DNA of 64,000 bases from Bacillota bacterium (GCA_029776205.1 JAKOTQ010000057.1:1-64000), one strand, 5' to 3'; shown: positions 35,471-45,305, counted from the first letter of the stretch. Program-made: numbers and translations. Notes: a model not told the origin generated them from the sequence alone.

Positions 35471-36593
35471 TAAGATAATTCGCCCGGTTTGGGCTGAAAT
35501 CGATTTACAGGCATTACGCCATAATCTACATGAAGTCCGTCGGCTGGTCGGGCCGGAAGTAGAGATTATGGCTGTTGTTAAAGCAGAAGCATACGGCCAT
35601 GGTGCTGTAAAAGTGGCCCAAACGGCGATTGAGAACGGAGCTTCCTGGCTCGGAGTATCCTTGCCTGAAGAGGGGATTGTTCTACGGAAAGCTGGCTTTA
35701 CTGTTCCTATCCTAGTCTTCGAAGCTTTACAACCGGAACAGGTCGATGCTTTTATCGATTATGATCTCACAGCGACCGTTTGTATTTTGGATTCGGCTAT
35801 CGCCTTGTCCCGGGCAGCTTTGAAAGCCGGTAAAACAGCCGCGCTTCATGTAAAAGTGGATACCGGAATGGGACGGGTCGGTGTTTGCTATAGCGATGCG
35901 TTAAAGATAGTGAAAGGGATTGCAAAGCTCCCTGCCATTCAAACAACCGGCATTTATTCTCATTTGGCAACGGCCGATCAAGAGAATAAAGATTTCGCCA
36001 ATCTTCAAATCAAACGCTTTACCAAAGTCGTTTCCGAGTTGCGGGAAGCCGGGCTGCTTCCTGGGAAAGTCCATCTGGCCAACAGTGCAGCGATTATTGA
36101 TTTGCCAGCTTCTTATTTTAATATGGTTCGTCCCGGGATAATGCTTTATGGGATGAAGCCTTCTTCAGAGATGTCCCTTTCCGGAAAGGTAGATCTCCAG
36201 CCGGTCCTGTCGCTGAAGACAAAAGTGATCTTCGTCAAACGGGTGCCGGCTCAAACAGGGATCAGTTACGGCCATTGTTATCGGACGAAAAAGGAGACGA
36301 CCATTGTAACCATTCCTATCGGTTATGGGGATGGTTGGTCTCGAAGACTGACCAATCAAGCGGAAGCGATCATCGGTGGAAAAAAATATCCAGTAGTAGG
36401 AGCAATTTGCATGGATCAGTGTATGATCGATGTTGGCGATGATCCGGTGGAATTGGGAGCTTCTGTAACGCTTATTGGAAAAGATGGGGAAGCTGAAATC
36501 ACAGTCGATTCCATTGCGGAAACTTTAGGGACGATCAATTATGAAATCACTTGTATGCTGGGGAGTAGAGTTCCCAGGGTGTATAAATCATGA
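35457..36593 (+). CDS. alr: alanine racemase
   Basis: The 378-residue PLP enzyme supplies D-alanine for peptidoglycan. PLP-binding Lys42 is in VVKAEAYGHGA and the catalytic Tyr is in ISYGHCYRT; GIYSHLATAD and GAICMDQCMIDVG are further landmarks. I chose ATG 35457 because it precedes the conserved RPVWAEIDLQALRHNL. It overlaps the preceding gene by 14 bases and the following small gene by four (ATGA), so the chain acpS-nnrD-alr-lipoyl-like is one operon. Confidence 0.95.
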   Translation: MNHYDKIIRPVWAEIDLQALRHNLHEVRRLVGPEVEIMAVVKAEAYGHGAVKVAQTAIENGASWLGVSLPEEGIVLRKAGFTVPILVFEALQPEQVDAFIDYDLTATVCILDSAIALSRAALKAGKTAALHVKVDTGMGRVGVCYSDALKIVKGIAKLPAIQTTGIYSHLATADQENKDFANLQIKRFTKVVSELREAGLLPGKVHLANSAAIIDLPASYFNMVRPGIMLYGMKPSSEMSLSGKVDLQPVLSLKTKVIFVKRVPAQTGISYGHCYRTKKETTIVTIPIGYGDGWSRRLTNQAEAIIGGKKYPVVGAICMDQCMIDVGDDPVELGASVTLIGKDGEAEITVDSIAETLGTINYEITCMLGSRVPRVYKS

Positions 36594-36838
36594 GAGAGCG
36601 ATTGGTTGAAATTAAAGTTCCCTGGTTGGCTCCAAACGAGCCAGTTGTGGAGGTCGTTCGCTGGTTGGTTGAAGCCGGCCAACTTGTCGAAATTGATCAA
36701 GATTTACTGTTGCTACAGGTTGACGGAGAGGAGTTTATATTGCCTGCTCCCATCGACGGAACTCTCATCGAATTATGCGTTGAAGCCGGAGAATATTTGA
36801 GCGAGGGCCAGGTCATCGCAGTTGCCAGGTTGATTTAA
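36590..36838 (+). CDS. stand-alone lipoyl/biotinyl-like domain without the modifiable lysine
   Basis: The 82-residue protein is essentially one lipoyl/biotinyl-attachment fold: VEIKVPWL, then PVVEVVRWLVEAGQLVEIDQ, the hairpin VDGEEFILPAPIDG, and VEAGEYLSEGQVIAVARL. Where lipoyl domains have Asp-Lys-Ala before the PxP turn, this one reads Asp-Gly-Glu, so the target lysine is missing; the only lysine is residue 9. It cannot carry lipoate or biotin in the usual way. Its start overlaps the alr stop by four bases. Function unknown; a structural or adaptor role is possible. Confidence 0.75.
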   Translation: MRERLVEIKVPWLAPNEPVVEVVRWLVEAGQLVEIDQDLLLLQVDGEEFILPAPIDGTLIELCVEAGEYLSEGQVIAVARLI

Positions 36839-36898
36839 AAAGATTCCCGTCATAATTTGTCCACCTTCCATCATATGTTTAGTTGGGGGTGGATTTTT

Positions 36899-37819
36899 AT
36901 GTGGCGGAAATTCTTCATCGTGGTAATGCTGGTTATGATACTCGGTGGCAGTGTGTGGGGAGCTGCGTATCCGGTGGTTTATTTTGAAATGGAGGATCCG
37001 GTCGGAGATGATTACGGGTATGGAAGTTATCAGTACCCGACAAACATTGCTTTTCAACCGTATAAAGGGTTGTTTGATATTATCGGCTTTAAAGTATGGG
37101 CTGAAAAAGAAGGGGTCATTTATTTTGATACTCGGTTTGCAACGATCACCAATCCCTGGATGGCCCCGGAAGGGTTTATCCATCAAAACTTAAGGATTTA
37201 TATTGATACCTCGCCCAAGGGGGGCTGTGTTGCGCCGGTAAAACGGGGACCCAATGTAGTATTCAATCCGAAATTCGGATGGGAGGTTTGTCTGAAAGTG
37301 GTGGGTTGGAATAACAGCCAACTGATGACGTTAGAAGATGGCGTCCTAAAGATTCGTACATTACAGACGGAAGTATTAGGAGACGGCCAGACCATCCGGG
37401 TTTCGGTGCCGATAGAACGAATCGGTGTTCCGGATAAACGGTGGAATTATTATGTTTTCGTAGGGTCTTATGATGGATTTGGAGAGGATTTCTTTAGGAA
37501 AGTCGCAGTTAAACCGGGAGCCTGGGTTATTGGCGGTGGTACCGGTGATGGTTTTGAACCGCGAGTTATGGATATTTTAGCGCCAAAGCATGGGAAATAC
37601 CGGCAGGAAGCGCAATTGAAGTCTTTCAATATTGCTACAAAAAAACTGGCGGAGTTGTATCCGGTCGGACCGGGGAACCAAGGAGGCCACGGGGTGCTCT
37701 GGTTGGGAATTTTGGCGGCGGCTCTGGCCGGTACCGGCGGATATGCGATTTACCGTAAGCCAAAAGGTTTAAGCTGGTTTTGGGTTAAAATCGTGAAAAA
37801 CGGGAAAACTTCTGCATAA
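36899..37819 (+). CDS. exported protein with glucodextranase-C-like (PF09985-type) domain
   Basis: The 306-residue product starts at ATG 36899, seven bases after GGGGGTGG. It has a signal peptide (about residues 1-22), a beta-rich domain (FEMEDPVGDDYGYGSYQYPTN region, then FDIIGFKV, LRIYIDTS, YYVFVGSYDGFG) like the C-terminal domain of glucodextranases and S-layer-associated proteins, and a C-terminal membrane helix (WLGILAAALAGTGGYAI) with a basic tail. It is probably anchored with the domain outside the cytoplasmic membrane. The usual partner catalytic domain is absent. Role unknown, perhaps carbohydrate or surface binding. Confidence 0.72.
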   Translation: MWRKFFIVVMLVMILGGSVWGAAYPVVYFEMEDPVGDDYGYGSYQYPTNIAFQPYKGLFDIIGFKVWAEKEGVIYFDTRFATITNPWMAPEGFIHQNLRIYIDTSPKGGCVAPVKRGPNVVFNPKFGWEVCLKVVGWNNSQLMTLEDGVLKIRTLQTEVLGDGQTIRVSVPIERIGVPDKRWNYYVFVGSYDGFGEDFFRKVAVKPGAWVIGGGTGDGFEPRVMDILAPKHGKYRQEAQLKSFNIATKKLAELYPVGPGNQGGHGVLWLGILAAALAGTGGYAIYRKPKGLSWFWVKIVKNGKTSA

Positions 37820-37835
37820 GAAGATGAGCATGGAA

Positions 37836-37865
37836 GACTCCTCATCCCATAGGATGGGGAGTTTG
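37836..37865 (+). terminator. hairpin terminator, weak T tract
   Basis: ACTCCTCATCC pairs with GGATGGGGAGT (one G-U) around CATA, followed by TTTGCATTT. Confidence 0.55.
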
Positions 37866-37919
37866 CATTTGATAAACGGGAATAAATCCGCATCAAGAAT
37901 CAGGCTGATTTGGCCGAGG

Positions 37920-37948
37920 TTGACCATTGATCCAAATAGTGTTAAACT
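37920..37948 (+). promoter_or_regulatory. promoter of the aminotransferase-AAR fusion gene
   Basis: TTGACC (37920-37925) and TAAACT (37943-37948) lie 17 bases apart, 33 bases upstream of the ATG at 37981. Confidence 0.6.
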
Positions 37949-37980
37949 GATTTTATGCAAATTGATTCTGGAGGGACATT

Positions 37981-40587
37981 ATGCATCCTTATGCGCAGTA
38001 TGTAAATCCGTTCCTGGCGAAACAACTCCATCAGTTAAATATGGATAAAGTGTTTTGTGAAGGTTCCGGATGTGAATTAATCGATAAAGACGGAAATCGA
38101 TACTTAGATTTTATCGCTTCATACGGAGCATTACCCTTTGGCTATAATCCTCCGGAAATATGGGATGCCATTATAACGGTCCGGGATCACCGGGAGCCCA
38201 GTTTCGTACAACCGTCCTATTTGGAAGCGGCCGGCCAGTTGGCTGAAGCTCTCGTGAAGGTGGCTCCTCCCGGATTGGAACGGGTTACATTTGCCAACAG
38301 CGGTGCCGAAGCAGTGGAAGCGGCATTAAAAATGGCCCGGTGTTATACAGGACGTCATGGTATTTTGACGACCAAAAACAGTTTCCATGGGAAAACCCTC
38401 GGAGCGTTGTCGGCGACGGGCAAAGATTCTTACCAAAAAGGATTCGGCGCGCCGGTGGAAGGGTTTGTCCGGATTGCATACGGTGATTTGGAAGAGTTGG
38501 AGCGGGCTTTTAAAGAAAAGCCGGATTATTATGCGGCGTTGATCGTGGAGCCGATTCAGGGAGAGGGAGGCATTATCATCCCGCCGCCGGGCTATCTCCG
38601 GGAAGCCCAGCGCATTTGCCATCAGTACGGGGCGGTTTTAATCGCCGACGAAGTTCAAACCGGACTGGGCCGGACCGGGAAGATGTTTGCCTGCGAACAT
38701 GAAGGAATCACTCCCGATATCATGACCTTGGCCAAAGCTTTGGGCGGTGGGATAATCCCCATCGGTGCCGTTTTAGCCAAGCCGGAGGTCTATACGGAAG
38801 ACTTTGCGTTGAAACATTCATCCACCTTTGCCGGGAATACGCTGGCTTGCCGGGTGGGCTTGAAAGTCTTGGAGATATTGACGCGCAATGACGGGCAACT
38901 GTTAAAGGAGATCGCAGATAACGGCGAATATTTGCTCAGCCGATTGAAAGCCATCCAAAGACGGTATTCGTCGGTTATTGCGGATGTTCGGGGCCGGGGC
39001 CTGATGCTCGGTTTGGAGTTGGGCGTGAACAAATACAATCTGCCCGACAGCCTGCTGGGAATTATGGCTGACCAGGAATTTTTGTCGCCGGTGGTCTCCA
39101 GCTATTTGTTGAACGTCGAAAAACTGCGGGTGGCTCCGACCTTAAACGGGGCAGCGGTGATCCGCTTGGAACCGCCGCTGATTATCAGTCGTCAACAATG
39201 CGAACAAGCCATGGATTCGGTGGAACGAATGGCTGCCCGTCTTGCCATGGGCAATACGGCATCGTTTTTATGCCATTTGGTAGGGGTAACACCTCCAAAG
39301 GTTACGGAGACCGTCATTACACCGAAACCGCCGCTTTTGCCGGCGGAAGATGATTCCGAAGGCCGGTTCGCTTTTTTGGTGCATCCGTTGTATTTAAAAA
39401 ATTATACCGAATTTGATGAATCTTTGGGTTTCTTCACTGAAGACCAATTAAATGACTTGGTCTGGCGTTGGAACGACTTGGTGGAACCTTTTCCTGTAGC
39501 TCAAACCCGGATTATCTCCAAAACCGGACAACAGGCTTTTGGCGAATTTATCTGTGTCTGCCGGACTTCGGAAGAGTTGATGAATATGCCCCGGGAACAG
39601 GTATTGAAAGAACTGGCGGCTGCAGTCAAACTGGCGAAAGACCGTGGAGCCAAAATTGTTGGATTGGGCGCTTATACCTCGGTCGTTTCTAAAGGCGGTA
39701 AAGATTTGCGTAATCTGGGTGTTGCGTTGACCACCGGGAACAGTTATACGGTGGCTGCTGCTGTGGAAGCGACGTTAGAAGCAGCTCGACAACTGGAGAT
39801 GGGGATTTACCAAACAACAGCGGCAGTGGTCGGGGCCACAGGTTCTATCGGCAGGGCGTGTGCGTTGCTTATGGCAGAACAGGTGAATACGTTGATCCTG
39901 ATCGGTAACCCCAATAACGAACATCATAGCCGGCGGCGGCTGATGAAAGTGACGGCCGAAATTTACCGGCACCTCAATCAAATGACCTCGAGCGGCGGAG
40001 CCATTGTGGAATTTGTCAAACGGCATCCCCGTGTTCCGGCTCCGGATGCACCGCTGGAAGCCTATCAGCAATTTGCTGAAGAGGTATTGGGTGAAAGCCC
40101 GGTAATTTATACGGTCGATATTGAGAGGTATTTACCTCAGGCAGACATGGTGATTACGGCAACCAGTCAGGTGAATAGTTTGATTCATCCCAATATGTTG
40201 AAGTTTGGGGCGATCGTTTGTGACGTGGCCCGTCCGGCCGATGTCAGTGTGGAAGTGAAAGAGGCCCGTCCTGATGTTTTGGTGATTGACGGCGGTGTGA
40301 TTGCAGTTCCCGGGTTGCCGGATCTGGGTTGGAACTTTGGATTTGAAAAGGGATTGGCCTATGCTTGTATGTCTGAAACCATCATGTTGGCTTTGGAGCA
40401 TGATTATCGTCATTATAGCCTGGGCGTGGATATCGATGTTGACACTATTGACTATACCAGGCAACTGGCGAAGAAGCATGGCTTTAAATTAGCGGGATTC
40501 CGCAGTTTTGACCGGCCTTTGGCAAAGGAAGATTGGGAGTCGGTTCTTGCAGCACGGCAAAAGATCAGTGAGCCAACTGCAGTGTGA
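37981..40587 (+). CDS. fusion of class III aminotransferase and AAR-like acyl-ACP/CoA reductase
   Basis: The 868-residue protein joins two enzymes. Residues about 1-430 are a class III PLP aminotransferase (ornithine/putrescine/4-aminobutyrate type) with FANSGAEAVEAALKMAR, NSFHGKTLGALSATG, VEPIQGEGGI, ADEVQTGLGRTG and PLP Lys252 in TLAKALGGG. Residues about 450-850 resemble the long-chain acyl-ACP reductase (AAR, COG5322) of cyanobacterial alkane synthesis: LGAYTSVVSKGG, TTGNSYTVAAAVEA, the NAD(P) loop VVGATGSIGRA (618-624) and YACMSETIMLALEHDY, where Cys796 fits the position of the acyl-accepting Cys of AAR. Inferred chemistry is thioester to aldehyde to amine. It is monocistronic, with promoter and terminator. 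ATG 37981 follows GGAGGGA. Confidence 0.85.
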   Translation: MHPYAQYVNPFLAKQLHQLNMDKVFCEGSGCELIDKDGNRYLDFIASYGALPFGYNPPEIWDAIITVRDHREPSFVQPSYLEAAGQLAEALVKVAPPGLERVTFANSGAEAVEAALKMARCYTGRHGILTTKNSFHGKTLGALSATGKDSYQKGFGAPVEGFVRIAYGDLEELERAFKEKPDYYAALIVEPIQGEGGIIIPPPGYLREAQRICHQYGAVLIADEVQTGLGRTGKMFACEHEGITPDIMTLAKALGGGIIPIGAVLAKPEVYTEDFALKHSSTFAGNTLACRVGLKVLEILTRNDGQLLKEIADNGEYLLSRLKAIQRRYSSVIADVRGRGLMLGLELGVNKYNLPDSLLGIMADQEFLSPVVSSYLLNVEKLRVAPTLNGAAVIRLEPPLIISRQQCEQAMDSVERMAARLAMGNTASFLCHLVGVTPPKVTETVITPKPPLLPAEDDSEGRFAFLVHPLYLKNYTEFDESLGFFTEDQLNDLVWRWNDLVEPFPVAQTRIISKTGQQAFGEFICVCRTSEELMNMPREQVLKELAAAVKLAKDRGAKIVGLGAYTSVVSKGGKDLRNLGVALTTGNSYTVAAAVEATLEAARQLEMGIYQTTAAVVGATGSIGRACALLMAEQVNTLILIGNPNNEHHSRRRLMKVTAEIYRHLNQMTSSGGAIVEFVKRHPRVPAPDAPLEAYQQFAEEVLGESPVIYTVDIERYLPQADMVITATSQVNSLIHPNMLKFGAIVCDVARPADVSVEVKEARPDVLVIDGGVIAVPGLPDLGWNFGFEKGLAYACMSETIMLALEHDYRHYSLGVDIDVDTIDYTRQLAKKHGFKLAGFRSFDRPLAKEDWESVLAARQKISEPTAV

Positions 40588-40621
40588 TCTTTTTATAAAA
40601 CACAAACAATATCGTTCAATT

Positions 40622-40648
40622 AACCGGAAGCTAAGCTTCCGGTTTTTG
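40622..40648 (+). terminator. rho-independent terminator of the fusion gene
   Basis: A perfect 10-bp stem (AACCGGAAGC with GCTTCCGGTT) around TAA is followed by TTTTGTT. Confidence 0.82.
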
Positions 40649-40762
40649 TTTGTAACCATTTTTAGGGTTGTCTGGAAATGGGTTATATTTTTGGGGGGGT
40701 TGGTTAAAATAACTCCTGTATTTGGTCGGTGCGGAAACCGGCCCAATCTGAACAGGGGTGAA

Positions 40763-42133
40763 ATGATGAGGACGTTGGTATTGAGTTGGGAGTTCCCGCC
40801 AAAAATTGTTGGCGGGATTGCCCGCCATGTTTATGATTTATCCCGGGCCATGGTGAAGCAAGGCGAAGATATTCACGTGATTACCTGTGGAGTCCAGGGG
40901 GCGCCGGAATACGAAAATGTGCACGGAATCAAGGTGTACCGGGTTCCCGCCAGCAATCCGGCAGCTCCGGACTTTTTAACCTGGGTTTTGCAATTGAATA
41001 TTAACATGCTGGAACAGGCCAGCAAGCTCAAGATAGCCGGCCTGGATTTCGACCTGATTCATGTCCATGATTGGCTGGCGGCGTTTGCCGGGAAAAGTTT
41101 AAAACATGCCTGGCGAATTCCGCTGATTTCCACCATCCATGCGACAGAGTACGGCCGCAATAACGGGCTTCACAATCCGTTGCAGCGTTATATCAGCGAT
41201 GTGGAATGGTGGCTTGGGTACGAGTCGTGGCGAATCATTTGCTGCAGCCAATATATGAAAAGCGAATTACAGCGCGTATTTCAAATTCCTGACGATAAAC
41301 TCCAGGTGATCCCCAATGGGGTATATCCTGAAGAATTCAATCAAACCCGTATCGATCCGGAGTCCATTCGGTATAAATATGCGGCTCCGGATGAAAAAAT
41401 CGTTTTTCACGTGGGTCGGATCGTCCCGGAAAAGGGGCTGGGCGTGTTATTGGAGGCCATGCCTAAAGTATTGGCTTATGATTCCCGGGTGAAACTGGTG
41501 ATCGCCGGTAAAGGGGCTTATCTGGATGAGCTGAGGCACCGTGCTTATCAGCTGGGGATTTATAACCGGATCTATTTTACCGGATATATCGATGACGATA
41601 CCCGGAATGCGTTATATAAATGCGCCCAAGTAGCGGTCTTCCCCAGTCTTTATGAACCTTTCGGAATTGTGGCTTTGGAAGGAATGGCGGCCGGAACGCC
41701 GGTAGTGGTCAGCGATACTGGTGGGATGAGTGAAATCATCCAACACGGAGTCAACGGGCTGAAAGCGTATACCAACAATCCTACGTCATTGGCAGACAAT
41801 ATTATTTGGGCATTGGACCATCCTGACCATGCGCAAAAAATGAAAGCTCAAGCGTTGGAAGACATTCGAAACATCTACAATTGGGATCGGATCGCCGCCA
41901 AAACCATTGGTACCTATCAGCATGTGTTGGAAGAATTTAAACGTTCCAATTGGCAACCGGTGGTCCATGAGGAAATTTTGCGCGAAATCAAGATGTCGAA
42001 AATGAAAGACGACGGTGAGCAAGAGTATGATTTTCACCGCTATCAGGAGACGGTATTGAAGGAGGTATCCCATGAAAGCAGTTATTATGGCCGGAGGAAA
42101 AGGAACGAGACTCAGACCCTTAACTTGCAATAA
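40763..42133 (+). CDS. GT4 family glycosyltransferase (glycogen/starch synthase-like)
   Basis: The 456-residue enzyme has the two-domain GT-B fold: an N-terminal part beginning [20 protein letters not shown] with [12 protein letters not shown], and a C-terminal nucleotide-sugar-binding domain with [34 protein letters not shown] and [10 protein letters not shown]. The [13 protein letters not shown] wording places it near cyanobacterial/clostridial glycogen-synthase-like GT4 enzymes. Tandem ATGs at 40763 and 40766 follow AGGGG. The last 20 codons overlap the next gene by 62 bases in another frame and look unconserved, suggesting a lost stop. The neighbour makes a GDP-mannose-type donor, a plausible substrate. 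Confidence 0.93.
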   Translation: MMRTLVLSWEFPPKIVGGIARHVYDLSRAMVKQGEDIHVITCGVQGAPEYENVHGIKVYRVPASNPAAPDFLTWVLQLNINMLEQASKLKIAGLDFDLIHVHDWLAAFAGKSLKHAWRIPLISTIHATEYGRNNGLHNPLQRYISDVEWWLGYESWRIICCSQYMKSELQRVFQIPDDKLQVIPNGVYPEEFNQTRIDPESIRYKYAAPDEKIVFHVGRIVPEKGLGVLLEAMPKVLAYDSRVKLVIAGKGAYLDELRHRAYQLGIYNRIYFTGYIDDDTRNALYKCAQVAVFPSLYEPFGIVALEGMAAGTPVVVSDTGGMSEIIQHGVNGLKAYTNNPTSLADNIIWALDHPDHAQKMKAQALEDIRNIYNWDRIAAKTIGTYQHVLEEFKRSNWQPVVHEEILREIKMSKMKDDGEQEYDFHRYQETVLKEVSHESSYYGRRKRNETQTLNLQ

Positions 42134-44555
42134 GCCGAAACCGATGGTTCCCATTGCCAACCGCCCCATGATGGAACACATTGTTCATTTGTTGAAAAAG
42201 CACCATTTTGACGATGTCGTGGTCACCCTTTTTTATCTTGGCGAGTCCATAGAGAATTATTTCGGGGACGGTAGGGAATTCGGTTTGAAAATGCAATATT
42301 TTACCGAAGAGAAGCCTTTGGGGACGGCCGGTTCCGTCAAAAACGTCGCCGAATTTCTGGATGAAACCTTCTTGGTTATCAGCGGGGATGCGTTAACCGA
42401 CATTAACCTGGAGGCGGCGGTCGCCTTTCATAAGGAGAAAGGGTCCATGGCGACATTGGTCTTGACCCGGGTCGACAATCCGCTGGAGTACGGGGTGGTC
42501 ATCACCGACAGTGACGGCCGGATTCGGCGGTTTTTGGAGAAACCGGGATGGGGCGAAGTTTTCAGCGATACGGTGAATACGGGCATTTATGTCTTGGAAC
42601 CGGAAGTCTTGAATTATTTTGACAAGGGACAAGTTTTCGATTTCAGCAAAGATTTATTCCCCTTGTTGCTCGGAAAAGGCGTGCCGATGTACGGCTATGT
42701 GGCAACCGGTTATTGGTCAGACATCGGCAATCTGGAACAATATCGACAGGCCCATTTTGATGTGTTGACCGGGAAGATTCGGGTTTCCATACCCGGCCGG
42801 GAAATTCAACCCGGTATCTGGGTTGGAGAAGGAGTGCAGATCGATGCTGATGCATCGTTAGAAGCTCCGATTTTGTTAGGGGATTATTGCCAGATTGAAA
42901 GCGGAGCTCATATTGGAGCTTATACGGTGATGGGCAATTACGGTTGTGTCCAGGAAGGCAGCAGTATTAAGCGGAGCGTCTTATGGGATCATTGTTATCT
43001 TGGGGCTAACAGTGAAGTCCGGGGCGCGATTCTGTGCCATCATAACCATTTAAAAGGCAAAAATGCCGTATTCGAAGGGGCGGTTTTGGGTGAAGGCGTT
43101 TCCCTGGGCATTAAGAGTATTATCAAACCTCAAGTCAAAGTTTGGCCCGATAAGGCCATTGATAGCGGCACGGTTTTAAATGAGAGCGTCATTTGGGCCA
43201 AAAAGTGTTCCCGGAGCTTATTTGGAAATGCCGGAATCAGTGGAACGATTAATCAAGAGATCACGCCAGAACTGACCGCCAAATATGGGGCAGTATTTGG
43301 GTCCCGGTTAAAACCCGGGTCGAGAATCGTAGTCAGTTCTGACAACTTCCGGGCCTCCCGGGTCTTCAAACGGGCATTGGTGGCCGGCGTATTGTCTGCC
43401 GGAGTTCATGTGTATGACCTTGGAACGATTCCGACCCCGGTAACCAGATATGCATTGGTATCTTTGGGGGCCCAAGGCGGTGTTCATCTGCGCATCGATG
43501 ATCAAGATGCTGATTCGATTTTGATCGAGTTCTTTGACGATCGGGGTTTAAACATCGATAAGAGCAGCGAACGGGCTATGGAAAACAGTTTCTTAACGGA
43601 GGATTTTCCGCGGGCTACCGGTGATACCATGGGCGAAATCGCCTTTGTGCCTCAGTTGATAGAACCTTATCTCCAGGGCATGCTGCCTGAAACATCCGTT
43701 AAAGCCATTGCCCAACGGCGGTTCAAGATTGTGGCTTTGTATGAACCCGGGAGTTTGTCGTTGATATTGCCGACCTTGTTCGAGAAATTAGGGTGTGAAG
43801 TGATTCCGGGCGAAATGATCCGGGAGGATGCGGTTAACCGGCCCCGTACTCTTCAGGAACTCCTGAATGCATTGAGCCGGGTTGAGGAACTAACCCGGCA
43901 ACATCGGGCGGACCTGGGGATTATCGTGGACCATAATGCAGAACGCCTTATTTTACTCGATGAAAATGGGGATCTTCTTAAGGAAGAACAATTTATGGCG
44001 CTTCTTGCCTATTATGTTTTCAAATATCAACCGGAAGCCTCCATTCCGGCGCCTGTAACAGCGCCTCATGTCCTCGAAGCCTTGGCCAAAGAGTTTCGGG
44101 GACGGGTGATCCGGACCAAGGTAAATCCTCGCTCACTGATGGAACGGGAGGCTGAGGAAAGGCTATTTCCAACGCTCTCCGGGGAAAGTTCGTATCATCC
44201 GCAGTTTGACGCGGTGTTCAGTTTGGTTAAAATCCTGGAATTATTAGCCCGGGAAAATCTGACCTTGGCAGGTGCTAAACTGTTAATCCCCGATGTGCCC
44301 CGGAGATATCAGGAAGTGGACTGCCCCTGGGAGCATAAGGGCAGGATCATGAGGAATCTTTTTGAGGAAAACAAAGAACATCAGGTGGAGATGACGGATG
44401 GTTTAAAGGTTTATCACGAGCAAGGCTGGGCATTGGTACTACCCGATGCAGAAGAGCCGGTATTCCGAATTTATGCTGAAGCTGGCAGTTATGAAGAAGC
44501 TGATGCTCTGACCCAGATGTATATAAATCGGATTCAGGAGCTGCAGATGGAATGA
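42072..44555 (+). CDS. mannose-1-phosphate guanylyltransferase fused to degenerate phosphomannomutase domain
   Basis: The 827-residue protein has a nucleotidyltransferase domain (residues 1-235, [37 protein letters not shown]), a left-handed beta-helix of hexapeptide repeats (about 245-370), and a phosphohexomutase-like region (about 375-827). In that last region the phosphoserine loop reads [13 protein letters not shown] instead of a SASHNP-type motif, and the Mg loop is VDHNAERLI instead of DGDxDR, so mutase activity is doubtful. The first domain should make GDP-mannose or a related nucleotide sugar. ATG 42072 has GGAGGT. It overlaps the glycosyltransferase gene. Confidence 0.92.
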   Translation: MKAVIMAGGKGTRLRPLTCNKPKPMVPIANRPMMEHIVHLLKKHHFDDVVVTLFYLGESIENYFGDGREFGLKMQYFTEEKPLGTAGSVKNVAEFLDETFLVISGDALTDINLEAAVAFHKEKGSMATLVLTRVDNPLEYGVVITDSDGRIRRFLEKPGWGEVFSDTVNTGIYVLEPEVLNYFDKGQVFDFSKDLFPLLLGKGVPMYGYVATGYWSDIGNLEQYRQAHFDVLTGKIRVSIPGREIQPGIWVGEGVQIDADASLEAPILLGDYCQIESGAHIGAYTVMGNYGCVQEGSSIKRSVLWDHCYLGANSEVRGAILCHHNHLKGKNAVFEGAVLGEGVSLGIKSIIKPQVKVWPDKAIDSGTVLNESVIWAKKCSRSLFGNAGISGTINQEITPELTAKYGAVFGSRLKPGSRIVVSSDNFRASRVFKRALVAGVLSAGVHVYDLGTIPTPVTRYALVSLGAQGGVHLRIDDQDADSILIEFFDDRGLNIDKSSERAMENSFLTEDFPRATGDTMGEIAFVPQLIEPYLQGMLPETSVKAIAQRRFKIVALYEPGSLSLILPTLFEKLGCEVIPGEMIREDAVNRPRTLQELLNALSRVEELTRQHRADLGIIVDHNAERLILLDENGDLLKEEQFMALLAYYVFKYQPEASIPAPVTAPHVLEALAKEFRGRVIRTKVNPRSLMEREAEERLFPTLSGESSYHPQFDAVFSLVKILELLARENLTLAGAKLLIPDVPRRYQEVDCPWEHKGRIMRNLFEENKEHQVEMTDGLKVYHEQGWALVLPDAEEPVFRIYAEAGSYEEADALTQMYINRIQELQME

Positions 44556-44559
44556 ACTG

Positions 44560-44830
44560 ATTGGTGATGGGATTAGGTCAGGAGATAGTAGTCAGTTGTA
44601 GAAGATAGAATATAGGTGACAGAGACAGGCGCATATAAGGTTTACTAAATGGTTCGAGTGGAGTATGATGTTTCTCATGAAACATCCCCCATCGAACCTC
44701 CAAACGGCTAATGTACACCCCATAATTTTGAATTTCTCATATACATCTCCTGGGTCCTGACTCCTGGCTCTTGTCTCCTAACCGGAATCCATAATCCGGC
44801 ATTCAGAACCCGATGGTTCACAATTAAATC
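44560..44830. repeat. gap of degenerate word repeats with a two-stem hairpin
   Basis: No gene is visible. Words of the ...AGGTCAGGAGATAGTAG... and ...CTCCTGGGTCCTGACTCC... type recur here as in other gaps. At 44651-44698 GGTTCGA faces TCGAACC, and inside it GATGTTTC faces GAAACATC around a TCAT loop. There is no T tract, so this structure is not an ordinary terminator. Confidence 0.5.
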
Positions 44831-44860
44831 ATTTTTCCTAATAATACCGAAGAACCTTTC

Positions 44861-44889
44861 TTGACTTCGGGATAGGCATGTGTTAAAAT
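44861..44889 (+). promoter_or_regulatory. promoter of the tRNA cluster
   Basis: TTGACT (44861-44866), a 17-base spacer and TAAAAT (44884-44889) with an upstream TG give a strong stable-RNA promoter. The first tRNA begins 24 bases after the -10. Confidence 0.75.
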
Positions 44890-44912
44890 AATTCATGCGT
44901 TACCGAGAGCTC

Positions 44913-45001
<89 letters not shown>

Positions 45002-45076
45002 TTGTTGCAACATTTGCGGTGAGAGGCGAGAGTACGAGCTCGATAGCCGCTTCGTTATTGAACGGTTTGACACCAC

Positions 45077-45168
45077 GGAGAGATACCCAAGCAGGTTGAA
45101 GGGGACGGTTTGCTAAACCGTTAGTAGGAGAAATCCTAGCGAGGGTTCGAATCCCTCTCTCTCCGCCA
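45077..45168 (+). tRNA. tRNA-Ser (anticodon GCT)
   Basis: GGAGAGA pairs with TCTCTCC in the acceptor stem, the variable arm is long as in class II tRNAs, the T-loop is GGTTCGAATCC and CCA is encoded. The anticodon loop TTGCTAA gives GCT for AGC/AGU codons. Confidence 0.96.
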
Positions 45169-45185
45169 CTTCATTTATTCACTAT

Positions 45186-45261
45186 GCGCCCGTAGCTCAG
45201 CGGATAGAGTATTTGACTACGAATCAAAGGGTCCCAGGTTCAAGTCCTGGCGGGCGCGCCA
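45186..45261 (+). tRNA. tRNA-Arg (anticodon ACG)
   Basis: GCGCCCG pairs with CGGGCGC, followed by discriminator G and encoded CCA. The anticodon loop CTACGAA gives ACG, which is edited to inosine to read CGU, CGC and CGA. Its 3' end is a typical integration target for mobile elements. Confidence 0.96.
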
Positions 45262-45273
45262 TAAAAAACAAGT

Positions 45274-45301
45274 AACGTCGCATATTTGCGGCGTTTTTTT
45301 G
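45274..45301 (+). terminator. rho-independent terminator of the tRNA cluster
   Basis: AACGTCGCA and TGCGGCGTT (one G-U) enclose TATT and are followed by seven Ts. Confidence 0.8.
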
Positions 45302-45305
45302 TGTG

